Positions 7,880 to 14,625 of a DNA stretch of 14,625 nt are shown in pieces. The position numbers and the translations under genes are program-made. A model generated the notes under the pieces. The model had not been told where the DNA came from and ran no database searches. It was given only the letters and a program-made list of their open reading frames with translations. Where the stretch lies: the NCBI GenBank assembly GCA_903939355.1, contig CAJAHC010000456.1, forward strand, positions 1 to 14,625, given 5' to 3'. Position 1 is the first letter of the stretch; each line of letters starts with the position of its first letter. Source of the stretch: an uncultured Methylococcaceae bacterium (lineage in GTDB: Bacteria > Pseudomonadota > Gammaproteobacteria > Methylococcales > Methylomonadaceae).

Positions 7880-8560
7880 ATGTTAAAAAAAGTCACTCTC
7901 ATTACCCCCCTATGCGTAATAATTTTATTAAGCGGCTGTAGTTCGACTTTTCGCTTTATCAAAACTCAATCCTACCTAAATACCGATTTAATCGAAGCTA
8001 GCTATGACGCAACAGAGATACTTGAAGATGAACTTTCTAAAAAAATACCCAAAGACTCACTAATCATCGTTAGCACTTTACTTAATGTAAAAAAGAATCC
8101 CAATGATACCTCATCGTTTGGTCGCATAATTTCAGATCAAATTGCAACAGCCCTGCACAATGGAGGCTATCAAATTATTGCCCTTAATTTACCTATTGAT
8201 CTTTTTAAAATGGAAGAGGACGGTGAGCTTGACCTTTCAGACGAAAACAAAGCCTTACTCAGAAAGTATAAAGCAGCAGTAATGGTTGGAGGGGTTTATG
8301 CACCAGGAAAACAAACCGCTTATGTATCTCTACGCGCAGTGGATAGATTTACCAAACATGTCATTGCCTCAACAGATTTTTCTGTAATACTGGGACCTGA
8401 TGTAAAAAATCTGCTAAAAACTAAAGATAATGAATTAAACAATATACCTACCGGTTCGGCGGGATCTGTTGCTGAGCCAGCCATTGAAGAAACAATGACT
8501 GAGACAAAAAATAGTGATGCACAACTTGGTGGAGAAAATTTCCCTTCCCAAATGCAATAA
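7880..8560 (+). CDS. FlgO-domain outer-membrane lipoprotein
   Basis: The 226-residue product begins MLKKVTLITPLCVIILLSGC. The lipobox LSGC places the lipidated cysteine at C20, followed by serine, which favours outer-membrane sorting. Residues about 45-180 resemble the FlgO domain: SSFGRIISDQIATALHNGGYQI, then GELDLS, a VGGVY strand and an RAVDRFTKHVIA segment. FlgO of Vibrio is an outer-membrane protein needed for normal motility. The C-terminal 40 residues are low-complexity and acidic. The start at 7880 is preferred over an in-frame ATG at 7850 because it has a Shine-Dalgarno (AAGGA, 8 nt away) and starts directly at the signal peptide, and because the earlier ATG lies inside the palindrome. 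No flagellar gene is nearby, so a motility role is only inferred from the domain. Confidence 0.8.
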   Translation: MLKKVTLITPLCVIILLSGCSSTFRFIKTQSYLNTDLIEASYDATEILEDELSKKIPKDSLIIVSTLLNVKKNPNDTSSFGRIISDQIATALHNGGYQIIALNLPIDLFKMEEDGELDLSDENKALLRKYKAAVMVGGVYAPGKQTAYVSLRAVDRFTKHVIASTDFSVILGPDVKNLLKTKDNELNNIPTGSAGSVAEPAIEETMTETKNSDAQLGGENFPSQMQ

Positions 8561-8575
8561 AAATAAATTGAGGCA

Positions 8576-8616
8576 ATGGGCCGCCTAACTTTAATGTTTG
8601 GCGGTTCAAGCCCCAT
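8576..8616 (+). other. Imperfect hairpin after the lipoprotein gene
   Basis: CCGCCTAAC (8581-8589) pairs with GTTTGGCGG (8596-8604) with one T-T mismatch and loop TTTAAT. ATGGG (8576-8580) and CCCAT (8612-8616) could add an outer stem. It starts 15 nt past the lipoprotein stop. No T run follows, so it is at best a weak terminator or a 3' stabilising structure. Confidence 0.35.
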
Positions 8617-8719
8617 CTCCTATTTTAATTACGACGTAACTCCTTGAAGACTCTTTGAATCTCGCCTTCTCCTAACTATAAATCCATCACACATTAAACG
8701 CTCATCAACAAAACAACTT

Positions 8720-8747
8720 TTGCTTTTTAACAAAGAACCTTTATAAT
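8720..8747 (+). promoter_or_regulatory. Sigma70-type promoter of the TetR-exporter operon
   Basis: TTGCTT (8720-8725, 4/6), a 16-nt spacer and a perfect TATAAT (8742-8747) precede the TetR gene, with initiation expected near 8754 and a leader of about 27 nt. Just downstream, TTAAA (8748-8752) and TTTAA (8760-8764) with inner AAAC/GTTT form a small inverted repeat at the expected start site. This is a plausible operator for autorepression. Boxes are seen; repression is inferred. Confidence 0.6.
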
Positions 8748-8780
8748 TTAAAACAACTGTTTAATACAATCGTTAGTGTC

Positions 8781-9431
8781 ATGCTTAAAACCACTATAGA
8801 ACCCGTAATTGATCGCATACTCCATGTTGCTATAGAAGTTTTTGCAGAACATGGCTTTCGCGACACAACCATACGAGAAATTTGTAAGCGCGCCAATGTT
8901 AACGTAGCCTCGATAAATTATTACTTTCGTAGCAAAGAGGCTCTTTATACACAAGCCCTATCTTTTGCATTCCACGAAGCCAATCAGTTATACCCACAAG
9001 ATAGTATTCTTAACAAAGCCTTACCGCCTGAACAAAGACTTTCATTATTTATTGACAACTTTCTTCATAAATTGCTGGACAATAGCCACTTGGGGCTCCA
9101 CAGCAAACTTATTACCCGTGAAATTACAGACCCCACTAATGCATTAAATGGAATTATTGCAACAGCTATTGCGCCCCAGATTGCACTTCTTCAAGAAATC
9201 ATCCAACCGATCTTGGGAAATATCACTAATACAACAATTGTGCATCGCTGCCTACTCAGTATTTTTGGCCAATGTCTTATGTTTAAACACTCTCGCTCAA
9301 TCATTGACCACTTATATCCTGAATTAATTGCTGACGATTTAGCGATAAAAGCCTGCGCCGAACATATAGCCCAATTCTCATTAATTGCGTTAACCCAACT
9401 AGCTCAACAACAAAACAACTCAATCTCATGA
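8781..9431 (+). CDS. TetR/AcrR-family transcriptional regulator, CecR-like
   Basis: A 216-residue TetR-type repressor. The N-terminal helix-turn-helix spans about residues 28-55 (TTIREICKRANVNVASINYYFRSKEALY), with the canonical INYYFRSKE recognition end. The C-terminal ligand-binding region contains LITREITDP and LLSIFGQCLMFKHSRSIID, which resemble the DUF1956 effector domain of E. coli CecR (YbiH). CecR controls an ABC exporter/adaptor operon, a similar pairing to that seen here. It is the first gene of the operon, and its stop overlaps the permease start in ATGA (9428-9431), so regulator and exporter are co-transcribed and probably autoregulated. The ATG has no evident Shine-Dalgarno (CGTTAGTGTC precedes it), so initiation may be weak. 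The family call is firm, the CecR subgroup moderate, and the ligand unknown. Confidence 0.9.
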   Translation: MLKTTIEPVIDRILHVAIEVFAEHGFRDTTIREICKRANVNVASINYYFRSKEALYTQALSFAFHEANQLYPQDSILNKALPPEQRLSLFIDNFLHKLLDNSHLGLHSKLITREITDPTNALNGIIATAIAPQIALLQEIIQPILGNITNTTIVHRCLLSIFGQCLMFKHSRSIIDHLYPELIADDLAIKACAEHIAQFSLIALTQLAQQQNNSIS

Positions 9432-10588
9432 ATCACATTGCCTTAAAAATGCTAATGGGTGATAAAGGCAAATATATCGGTATTATTATGGGGCTGACAT
9501 TTGCCTCCTTAATCATGACTCAACAGCCCGCCATTTTCGTCGGATTAATGTCGCGTTCTTATAGCTTTATTTCTGATGTCGGCTTACCGGATATTTGGGT
9601 AATGGACGCTAAAGTGCAATTCGTTGATGACATTAAACCCCTTCAGGACACAGAAATTTATCGGGTACGAGGAATATCTGGCGTGGAATGGGCAATGCCA
9701 ATGTATAAAGGCTTATTGAAAGTAAGGCTCACAGATGGAACTTTCCAAACCTGCATTGTCGTAGGCTTGGATGACTCTACCTTAATAGGCGGCCCGCCTG
9801 TCATGATAGAAGGAAAGATCGATAACTTAAGACATAGCGACAGTGTGATCGTCGATATTGATGGCGCCCGAGACAAGTTGGGGAAGTCCTCTCCACTATC
9901 GGGCGAAGCTCGAATTCCCCTTCAAATAGGTGATACAGTGGAAATAAATGATCGCCGGGCAATTGTCGCAGGCATCGCCAAAGTCACTCGTACCTTTCAA
10001 TCTCAGCCCGTGATTTACACAACCTATTCTCGCGCCAAGAGTTATGCCCCTAAAGAACGCAAGTTGTTATCTTTTATTTTGGTAAAGGCTAAAAAAGGTC
10101 AAAACACTACCGAGTTAACTCGCCGTATAAAAACAGAAACCGGATTAGCAGCCTATACTCAAGCAGAATTTCAAGAACTTACCTATGAATATTTTATGCA
10201 TAACACCGGCATCCCTATTAATTTCGGAATTTCAGTTCTACTTGGTTTTATCGTTGGTGCAGCGATAGCCGGCCAAACTTTTTACAACTTTACCCTAGAA
10301 AACCTGCGTCAATTCGGCGTATTAAAAGCCATGGGGGCCAGTAATTTAATACTACTCCGAATGATCTTATTACAGGCCGTCTTGGTTGGCAGCATAGGCT
10401 ATGGCTTAGGTGTTGGTTTAACCGCCTTATTTGGCTTCGCCATGCGTAATACCATTTTGGCATTCAAATTTCCCTGGCAATTACTCTTATTTAGCGGTGC
10501 GGGTGTCAGTTTGATTTGCATCTTTGCCGCGCTCATCAGCATTCTAAAAGTAATTCGTCTGGAACCTGCCATTGTTTTTAAAGGTTAG
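9428..10588 (+). CDS. ABC exporter permease, FtsX/DevC type
   Basis: A 386-residue inner-membrane permease with the FtsX/MacB-like topology. There is one membrane helix near the N-terminus (about 16-38), a periplasmic domain of about 220 residues, then three helices (about 262-288, 308-338 and 350-374). The GFIVGAAIAGQTFYNFTLENLRQFGVLKAMGAS segment is the conserved FtsX-domain start with its coupling region, and the protein ends in VIRLEPAIVFKG, as this family often does. As in DevC and MacB, two copies would pair with two ATPases and act by moving a periplasmic adaptor rather than passing substrate through the membrane core. It overlaps the TetR gene by 4 nt and is followed by the ATPase gene after 3 nt, so coupling is very tight. 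The substrate cannot be read from the sequence. Confidence 0.9.
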   Translation: MNHIALKMLMGDKGKYIGIIMGLTFASLIMTQQPAIFVGLMSRSYSFISDVGLPDIWVMDAKVQFVDDIKPLQDTEIYRVRGISGVEWAMPMYKGLLKVRLTDGTFQTCIVVGLDDSTLIGGPPVMIEGKIDNLRHSDSVIVDIDGARDKLGKSSPLSGEARIPLQIGDTVEINDRRAIVAGIAKVTRTFQSQPVIYTTYSRAKSYAPKERKLLSFILVKAKKGQNTTELTRRIKTETGLAAYTQAEFQELTYEYFMHNTGIPINFGISVLLGFIVGAAIAGQTFYNFTLENLRQFGVLKAMGASNLILLRMILLQAVLVGSIGYGLGVGLTALFGFAMRNTILAFKFPWQLLLFSGAGVSLICIFAALISILKVIRLEPAIVFKG

Positions 10589-10591
10589 ATC

Positions 10592-11311
10592 ATGACGCTA
10601 GCCGTAAGCTGCAGAAACGTCAGCAAAGTTTATGATACCGGCGGACAAAAAGTTACCGCCCTTAACTGTATTGATCTGGATATTGCTATCGGTGAACTGA
10701 TGATGCTGGTTGGGCCGTCGGGATGCGGCAAAACCACTTTAATTTCTGTGGTTGCGGGCATTCTCGATCAGGACGAAGGTATCTGTGAATTGTTTGGTGA
10801 AAATTTGCGAAACATGTCCAGCAAAGATAAATTAAATTTCAGAGCACGTAATATTGGCTTCGTGTTTCAGTCATTTAATCTACTGCCTTCTCTTAATGCG
10901 GCAGAAAATGTATCGATTCCACTTATTCTTAACGGCATGAAACGTTTTGAAGCTGAATGTAAAGCCGTAACTGTTCTTGAACAAGTCGGCTTAGGTGATC
11001 GTTGGAAATTTTTACCTTCTCAACTTTCTGGCGGACAACAACAACGTGTTGCCATTGCCAGGGCCTTGGTACATAACCCCAGGCTAATTGTCTGTGATGA
11101 GCCAACCAGTGCTCTAGATCATAAAACCGGCCGAAATGTGATGACTATGCTTAAAGATGTAGCCATGCATAAAGAACGTACCTTGGTCATTGTCACTCAC
11201 GATGCACGTATTTTTGATTTTGCCAATCGCATCGCAGAAATGGACGATGGCCATATTGTTAGCGTGGAAGGGATAAAAGCTAAAGAAACATCCCTAAATC
11301 TGGCTTCTTAA
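10592..11311 (+). CDS. ABC exporter ATP-binding protein, MacB/LolD/DevA type
   Basis: A 239-residue nucleotide-binding subunit with every ABC motif intact. Walker A is GPSGCGKT (41-48), the Q-loop glutamine is Q93 in FQSFNLLPSLNAAENV, and the signature is LSGGQQQRVAIARAL (145-159). Walker B is LIVCDEPTSALD (165-176, catalytic E170) and the switch histidine is H203 in VTHD. The FNLLPSLNAAENV stretch is typical of the LolD/MacB/DevA export branch. It lies 3 nt after the permease gene; AAGGTTAG overlapping the permease stop serves as ribosome-binding site. It drives the exporter by ATP hydrolysis at the cytoplasmic face. The family assignment is secure; the partner is the adjacent permease. Confidence 0.95.
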   Translation: MTLAVSCRNVSKVYDTGGQKVTALNCIDLDIAIGELMMLVGPSGCGKTTLISVVAGILDQDEGICELFGENLRNMSSKDKLNFRARNIGFVFQSFNLLPSLNAAENVSIPLILNGMKRFEAECKAVTVLEQVGLGDRWKFLPSQLSGGQQQRVAIARALVHNPRLIVCDEPTSALDHKTGRNVMTMLKDVAMHKERTLVIVTHDARIFDFANRIAEMDDGHIVSVEGIKAKETSLNLAS

Positions 11312-11336
11312 TACTTGCACCTTTTATCTTAACATT

Positions 11337-12323
11337 ATGCAAATAAAATACACTCTACCCCTGCTTGCCATTGCTGGAATTGCCTTTGCTGTGTTCACAG
11401 TCATCAATAGCAACCGACCAACACCTGTTGCGCCGGCAGTTACGGAACCAGCTTCCGCACCTTTTACAACATTTATTGCTGGCGCTGGGATAGTAGAGGC
11501 GCAAAGTCATAATATCGCCATTGGCACTCCTCTGCCGGGCATCGTCAAGATCGTTACTGTCGATGTAGGTGATAAAATCAAAAAAGGTAATCCACTTTTC
11601 TATATGGATGACCGAGAAACACTTGCCAATCTGGCCATAAAACAGGCGGACCTTGCCAGAGCGAAAGCAGAAGTTGAAATTGCCAAAGCAACTTTCAACG
11701 ATTCCAAAACGCTCAGTGATATGGCTGAAGCAGTTATAGATAGACGCGCCATCAGCTCAGAAGAATTGCTTAAGCGCCACAACGCCATGCTGATCACACA
11801 AGCCAGACTAGAAAGCTCAATTGCTCTGGTGCAGCAAGCACAAGCAAACGTAGCCGAGACTGAAACTACATTAAAACGACTTGTCATTCTTGCTCCGGTT
11901 GATGGTCACGTTTTACAGATCAACATTAGAGCAGGTGAGTTTGCCCAAGCTGGCTCTCTAAATACCCCGTTACTGGTAATAGGTAACTTGGAGCAGGTAC
12001 ATGTTCGTGTTGACATAGATGAAAATGATGCTTGGCGATTCAATAAAAAGAGCAAAGCCGTAGCTTTTCTCCGTGGCAATCGAAACTTCAAAGTTAATTT
12101 ACAATTGGAATATGTTGAACCCTTTGTTGTGCCCAAAAAATCACTCACCGGTGAAAGCAATGAAAGGGTTGATACCCGTGTCCTACAAGCCTTATACAGT
12201 TTTGATCGCGCGCAACTGCCTATCTATGTAGGGCAACAGATGGATGTATTTATCGAAGCGCCTGATTACTCGACACATGAAAACATCGATGTAGCCCTGC
12301 CGGCTCAAGGCCCATCTTCATGA
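11337..12323 (+). CDS. Periplasmic adaptor (HlyD/DevB-type membrane fusion protein)
   Basis: This 328-residue adaptor would link the inner-membrane ABC complex to the outer-membrane channel. An N-terminal hydrophobic segment (about 6-24) acts as signal or anchor, with no lipobox. The first lipoyl half-motif is around residues 48-92 (GAGIVEAQSHNIAIGTPLPG, then VDVGDKIKKGNPLFYMDD). An alpha-helical hairpin follows at about 93-180 and the second lipoyl half at about 181-215 (LVILAPVDGHVLQINIRAGE). The rest is a beta-barrel domain. The start follows a 25-nt gap with no clear Shine-Dalgarno (TATCTTAACATT precedes the ATG), the least well-signalled start in the operon. Its TGA overlaps the channel gene ATG (12320-12323). 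It closely fits the DevB role in DevBCA-like exporters; exact homology is inferred. Confidence 0.9.
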   Translation: MQIKYTLPLLAIAGIAFAVFTVINSNRPTPVAPAVTEPASAPFTTFIAGAGIVEAQSHNIAIGTPLPGIVKIVTVDVGDKIKKGNPLFYMDDRETLANLAIKQADLARAKAEVEIAKATFNDSKTLSDMAEAVIDRRAISSEELLKRHNAMLITQARLESSIALVQQAQANVAETETTLKRLVILAPVDGHVLQINIRAGEFAQAGSLNTPLLVIGNLEQVHVRVDIDENDAWRFNKKSKAVAFLRGNRNFKVNLQLEYVEPFVVPKKSLTGESNERVDTRVLQALYSFDRAQLPIYVGQQMDVFIEAPDYSTHENIDVALPAQGPSS

Positions 12324-13840
12324 TACGTTGCTTTACCGTCATACTGATAACCTCACTGTTATCGGGCTGTATTAATGTAGGCCCTGACTACAAAGCGCCG
12401 ATTGTAAACGTTCCTAAAAAATGGACCGGTACGCCAAAAATTGAGCAAAAAAAATCACTACAACCAGAGCAATGGTGGAAATCTTTCAATGACCCCATGC
12501 TTGACCAAATTATTACTGATGCCATCGCAGCAAATTTGGATTTAAAACAAGCGTTAGCTAGAGTTAGAGATGCACGCGCACAACGCTGGATCACCATTGC
12601 TGACGGCTTACCTACAGTATCTGGCGCATCCAATGCCACCAGACGTTTTAACAATTACGCCTCATCAGCAGGTCAAGCTGGACCGCAGTCTACCGGCGGC
12701 GCTTTTGGAATCGGCGATCAAATTATCAATATTTTTCAACTTGGTTTTGATTCACAATGGGAAGTAGATATTTTTGGCGGTGAAAGACGTGCCATAGAAG
12801 CCGCTGACGCCAATATCGACAGTGAAATAGAGAACAGTCGCAACGTACTCATTAGCCTGCTGGCCGAAGTCGCCGGCAATTACATTGAGTTACGTACCAA
12901 TCAACAACTTATTGTCATAACACGTGACAACGTCAACGCTCAACGCGATACCGTCAAGCTTAACCAAATACGCCAACAAGCCGGTTTTTCAAGCATGCTG
13001 GAAGTCGCACAAGCAGAATCACAAGCTGCTACCACCGAGGCATTTATGCCGGTGTATGAAACCATTGTTAAACAATCAATTCATGCCCTAAGTATATTGC
13101 TAAATCGAGAACCCAATGCACTGGCTTCCCGACTAAAAAATATAGGTCCGATACCCGCCATGCCGACAGTCGCAATCACTGACTTACCGTCAGAATTGCT
13201 GTTACGAAGACCCGATATTCGTCGCGCTGAACGTCTAATGGCCAAGGCCAACGCTGATGTCGGTGTTGCGACAGCGGAGCTGTATCCAAGAGTCAATTTA
13301 TCGGCCTTCATCGGCTTGCAGAATGCGCAAATATCAGACTTCACCCCTATAGGAAAGTCTTGGGATACCGCATCATCATTAACCTTGCCTATTTTTAATT
13401 GGGGGCGAATTAAAGCCAACATCAAAAGCAAAAATGCGCTATTTGACGTAGCTTTCCTGACCTATCAGTCATCCGTTTTAACTGCCTTTAAAGAAGTAGA
13501 AGATGCGCTTGTTGCTTATGCTAATGAACAACAACGCTTCCGCTCTCTTGAACTGGCTGTTAACGCTAGCTTACTGTCAGTAAAAATGGCCAATGAACGT
13601 TATGACCATGGCTTAACTATGTTTCTCGATGTACTTCAAGCCCAAGAGAGTCTTTTTCAAGCACAACGCAATTTGGCAGATAGTAAAGCGCAACTTTCTA
13701 CTGATCTGATTATCTTATACAAAGCCTTGGGCGGAGGCTGGCAAAATCAAGCCAGCGTAGCCGATGATGTTAATATTAAACCACAAAAAGAATTGTGGCT
13801 GGACGGCGTCTTTACCCCTCCAAAACATAATGCTCCTTAA
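12320..13840 (+). CDS. Outer-membrane efflux lipoprotein, NodT/OprM family
   Basis: A 506-residue TolC-like outer-membrane channel subunit; three copies would form the exit duct. The signal peptide ends in the lipobox LSGC (C17), and the following INVGPDYKAP is the hallmark N-terminus of NodT/OprM-type channels. WWKSFNDPMLDQII and ANLDLKQALARVRDARAQR mark the first of two outer-membrane-efflux repeats, and the pattern recurs around residues 270-330 (ELLLRRPDIRRAERLMAKANADVGVATAELYPRVNLSA). LPIFNWGRIKANI and ERYDHGLTMFLDVLQAQ are also typical. The start codon overlaps the adaptor stop in ATGA. The 3' end overlaps the start of the glycosyltransferase gene by 11 nt. With permease, ATPase and adaptor it completes a tripartite exporter without needing a housekeeping TolC. 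Confidence 0.95.
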   Translation: MIRCFTVILITSLLSGCINVGPDYKAPIVNVPKKWTGTPKIEQKKSLQPEQWWKSFNDPMLDQIITDAIAANLDLKQALARVRDARAQRWITIADGLPTVSGASNATRRFNNYASSAGQAGPQSTGGAFGIGDQIINIFQLGFDSQWEVDIFGGERRAIEAADANIDSEIENSRNVLISLLAEVAGNYIELRTNQQLIVITRDNVNAQRDTVKLNQIRQQAGFSSMLEVAQAESQAATTEAFMPVYETIVKQSIHALSILLNREPNALASRLKNIGPIPAMPTVAITDLPSELLLRRPDIRRAERLMAKANADVGVATAELYPRVNLSAFIGLQNAQISDFTPIGKSWDTASSLTLPIFNWGRIKANIKSKNALFDVAFLTYQSSVLTAFKEVEDALVAYANEQQRFRSLELAVNASLLSVKMANERYDHGLTMFLDVLQAQESLFQAQRNLADSKAQLSTDLIILYKALGGGWQNQASVADDVNIKPQKELWLDGVFTPPKHNAP

Positions 13841-14625
13841 AAAATGTCTTGGTAATAATAAACCTGCCTTGGTGAAATTACTTAGTATCAAAGCTTATTC
13901 AAAAGCTTTATCATGTACTGACAATATCTTCGCCGAGCGCAAAGAACCACTATTAAACATCAATCATTGCTACAACTTGGCCAATAGATATAACCCTATA
14001 AAGCTCGGCAAATCCCCGTCATTGTCAATACGTGTCATACTTCGAAATGGCCTGCTTTTGTTTGCCGGACTTTCTGTTGTGGCGGTCATGATGCTACGCT
14101 TTTTACCTGTGCCGACGACCAGCTTCATGTTATATCGACATTATGAAGATCTAATTGAAGATTTATCATTTAATTCAATTGACTATACGTGGGTCAGCGC
14201 CAAGAATATTTCTTCAAATGCCTCGGCCGCCGTGATTGCTTCAGAAGACCAACAGTTTTACCAACACTTTGGTTTTGACTTACTATCCATTCGCTCATCC
14301 ATTACAGCCTACCTGCATGGAGGGCGACGCCTGAGAGGAGCCAGCACCATCACCCAACAAGTCGCTAAAAACCTGTTCTTAACACCGTCTAAAAGCTTTA
14401 TCCGTAAAGGTCTGGAAGCTTGGTTTACCTTGCTTATCGAGCTATTGTGGAGCAAACAAAGAATACTAACTGTCTACCTTAATGTTGCCGAATTTGGAGA
14501 CCATTTATTTGGTATAGAAGCCGCAAGCCAACATTATTTTGGCAGCCCTGCAAAAAGCTTATCCCGCTCACAAGCTGCCATACTTGCAGCAACCCTACCC
14601 AATCCACTTCGACTTCGAGCCGCCA
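13830..14625 (+). CDS. mtgA: Monofunctional biosynthetic peptidoglycan transglycosylase (3' end cut)
   Basis: A GT51-family enzyme that polymerises lipid II into glycan strands at the periplasmic face. All four diagnostic motifs visible in this region are present: EDQQFYQHFGFD with catalytic E139, GASTITQQVAKN (170-181), RKGLEAW (192-198) and KQRILTVYLN (209-218). There is no transpeptidase domain in view, and the spacing matches MtgA. A single membrane helix lies at about residues 69-92. The frame is open for 265 codons to the window edge; by comparison with E. coli MtgA (242 aa) roughly 45 residues are missing. The only upstream in-frame ATG (13830) overlaps the channel gene by 11 nt, lacks a Shine-Dalgarno and gives about 68 residues before the helix, far more than in E. 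coli. GTG at 13872 or TTG at 13977 or 14022 are alternatives. Identity is firm; the start is uncertain. Confidence 0.93.
   Translation, partial: MLLKKCLGNNKPALVKLLSIKAYSKALSCTDNIFAERKEPLLNINHCYNLANRYNPIKLGKSPSLSIRVILRNGLLLFAGLSVVAVMMLRFLPVPTTSFMLYRHYEDLIEDLSFNSIDYTWVSAKNISSNASAAVIASEDQQFYQHFGFDLLSIRSSITAYLHGGRRLRGASTITQQVAKNLFLTPSKSFIRKGLEAWFTLLIELLWSKQRILTVYLNVAEFGDHLFGIEAASQHYFGSPAKSLSRSQAAILAATLPNPLRLRAA

Noticed and set aside
8320..8954. Minus-strand frames of 98 and 68 codons
   Set aside because: They are antisense to the lipoprotein gene and to the TetR leader and 5' end, with no supporting motif.
13890..13909. Inverted repeat AAAGCTT...AAGCTTT as a terminator between the channel gene and mtgA
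   Set aside because: The stem is a short AT-rich 7 bp, no T tract follows, and it lies within the open mtgA frame.
1..14625. CRISPR array, insertion sequence, integrase, attachment site or defence gene
   Set aside because: No spaced direct repeats, transposase or integrase motifs, or target duplications were seen; the tRNA-Leu gene is not followed by integrase-like sequence or a repeated 3' end.

Overview
The window reads as chromosomal DNA of an AT-rich gammaproteobacterium. The main support is the conserved order tRNA-Leu, tig, clpP, clpX, lon, hupB on the minus strand, together with E. coli-like ClpP, ClpX, Lon and HU sequences. A Methylococcales-type host is a guess from the general look of the proteins. 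It is not established here.

Layout. Positions 1-6606 (minus strand) hold the protein quality-control block. It reads from the tRNA-Leu(UAG) gene at 6606 leftwards through trigger factor, ClpP, ClpX and Lon to HU, which is cut by the window edge. tig and clpP are 8 nt apart and probably share a transcript. clpX has a candidate promoter of its own and is closed by a perfect 14-bp-stem terminator. lon restarts behind that terminator from two candidate promoters, one sigma70-like and one heat-shock-like (sigma32). hupB has a separate strong promoter. Next, at 6679-7533 (minus), is a lone radical SAM protein of unknown function with a CX3CX2C cluster motif. About 350 bp without a gene follow, ending in a striking 36-bp near-perfect palindrome just upstream of a FlgO-domain lipoprotein (7880-8560, plus).

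From 8781 to the end everything is on the plus strand and tightly packed. A CecR-like TetR regulator is followed by an FtsX/DevC-type ABC permease, a MacB/LolD/DevA-type ATPase, an HlyD/DevB-type periplasmic adaptor and a NodT/OprM-type outer-membrane lipoprotein. Junctions are 4-nt ATGA overlaps at two places, a 3-nt gap and a 25-nt gap. Together these encode a self-contained tripartite exporter crossing both membranes, probably autoregulated by the TetR protein. The last gene is a monofunctional peptidoglycan glycosyltransferase (mtgA). Its only plausible ATG overlaps the end of the outer-membrane channel gene, and it runs off the window.

How they work together. ClpXP and Lon are cytoplasmic ATP-dependent proteases, trigger factor folds nascent chains at the ribosome, and HU compacts DNA. 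The right half is an envelope module for export and wall synthesis. No transposon, integrase, CRISPR array, toxin-antitoxin pair or phage gene was seen. Most of the window is conventional; the least explained parts are the radical SAM protein, the FlgO-like lipoprotein with its palindromic leader, the substrate of the exporter, and the extended MtgA N-terminus.
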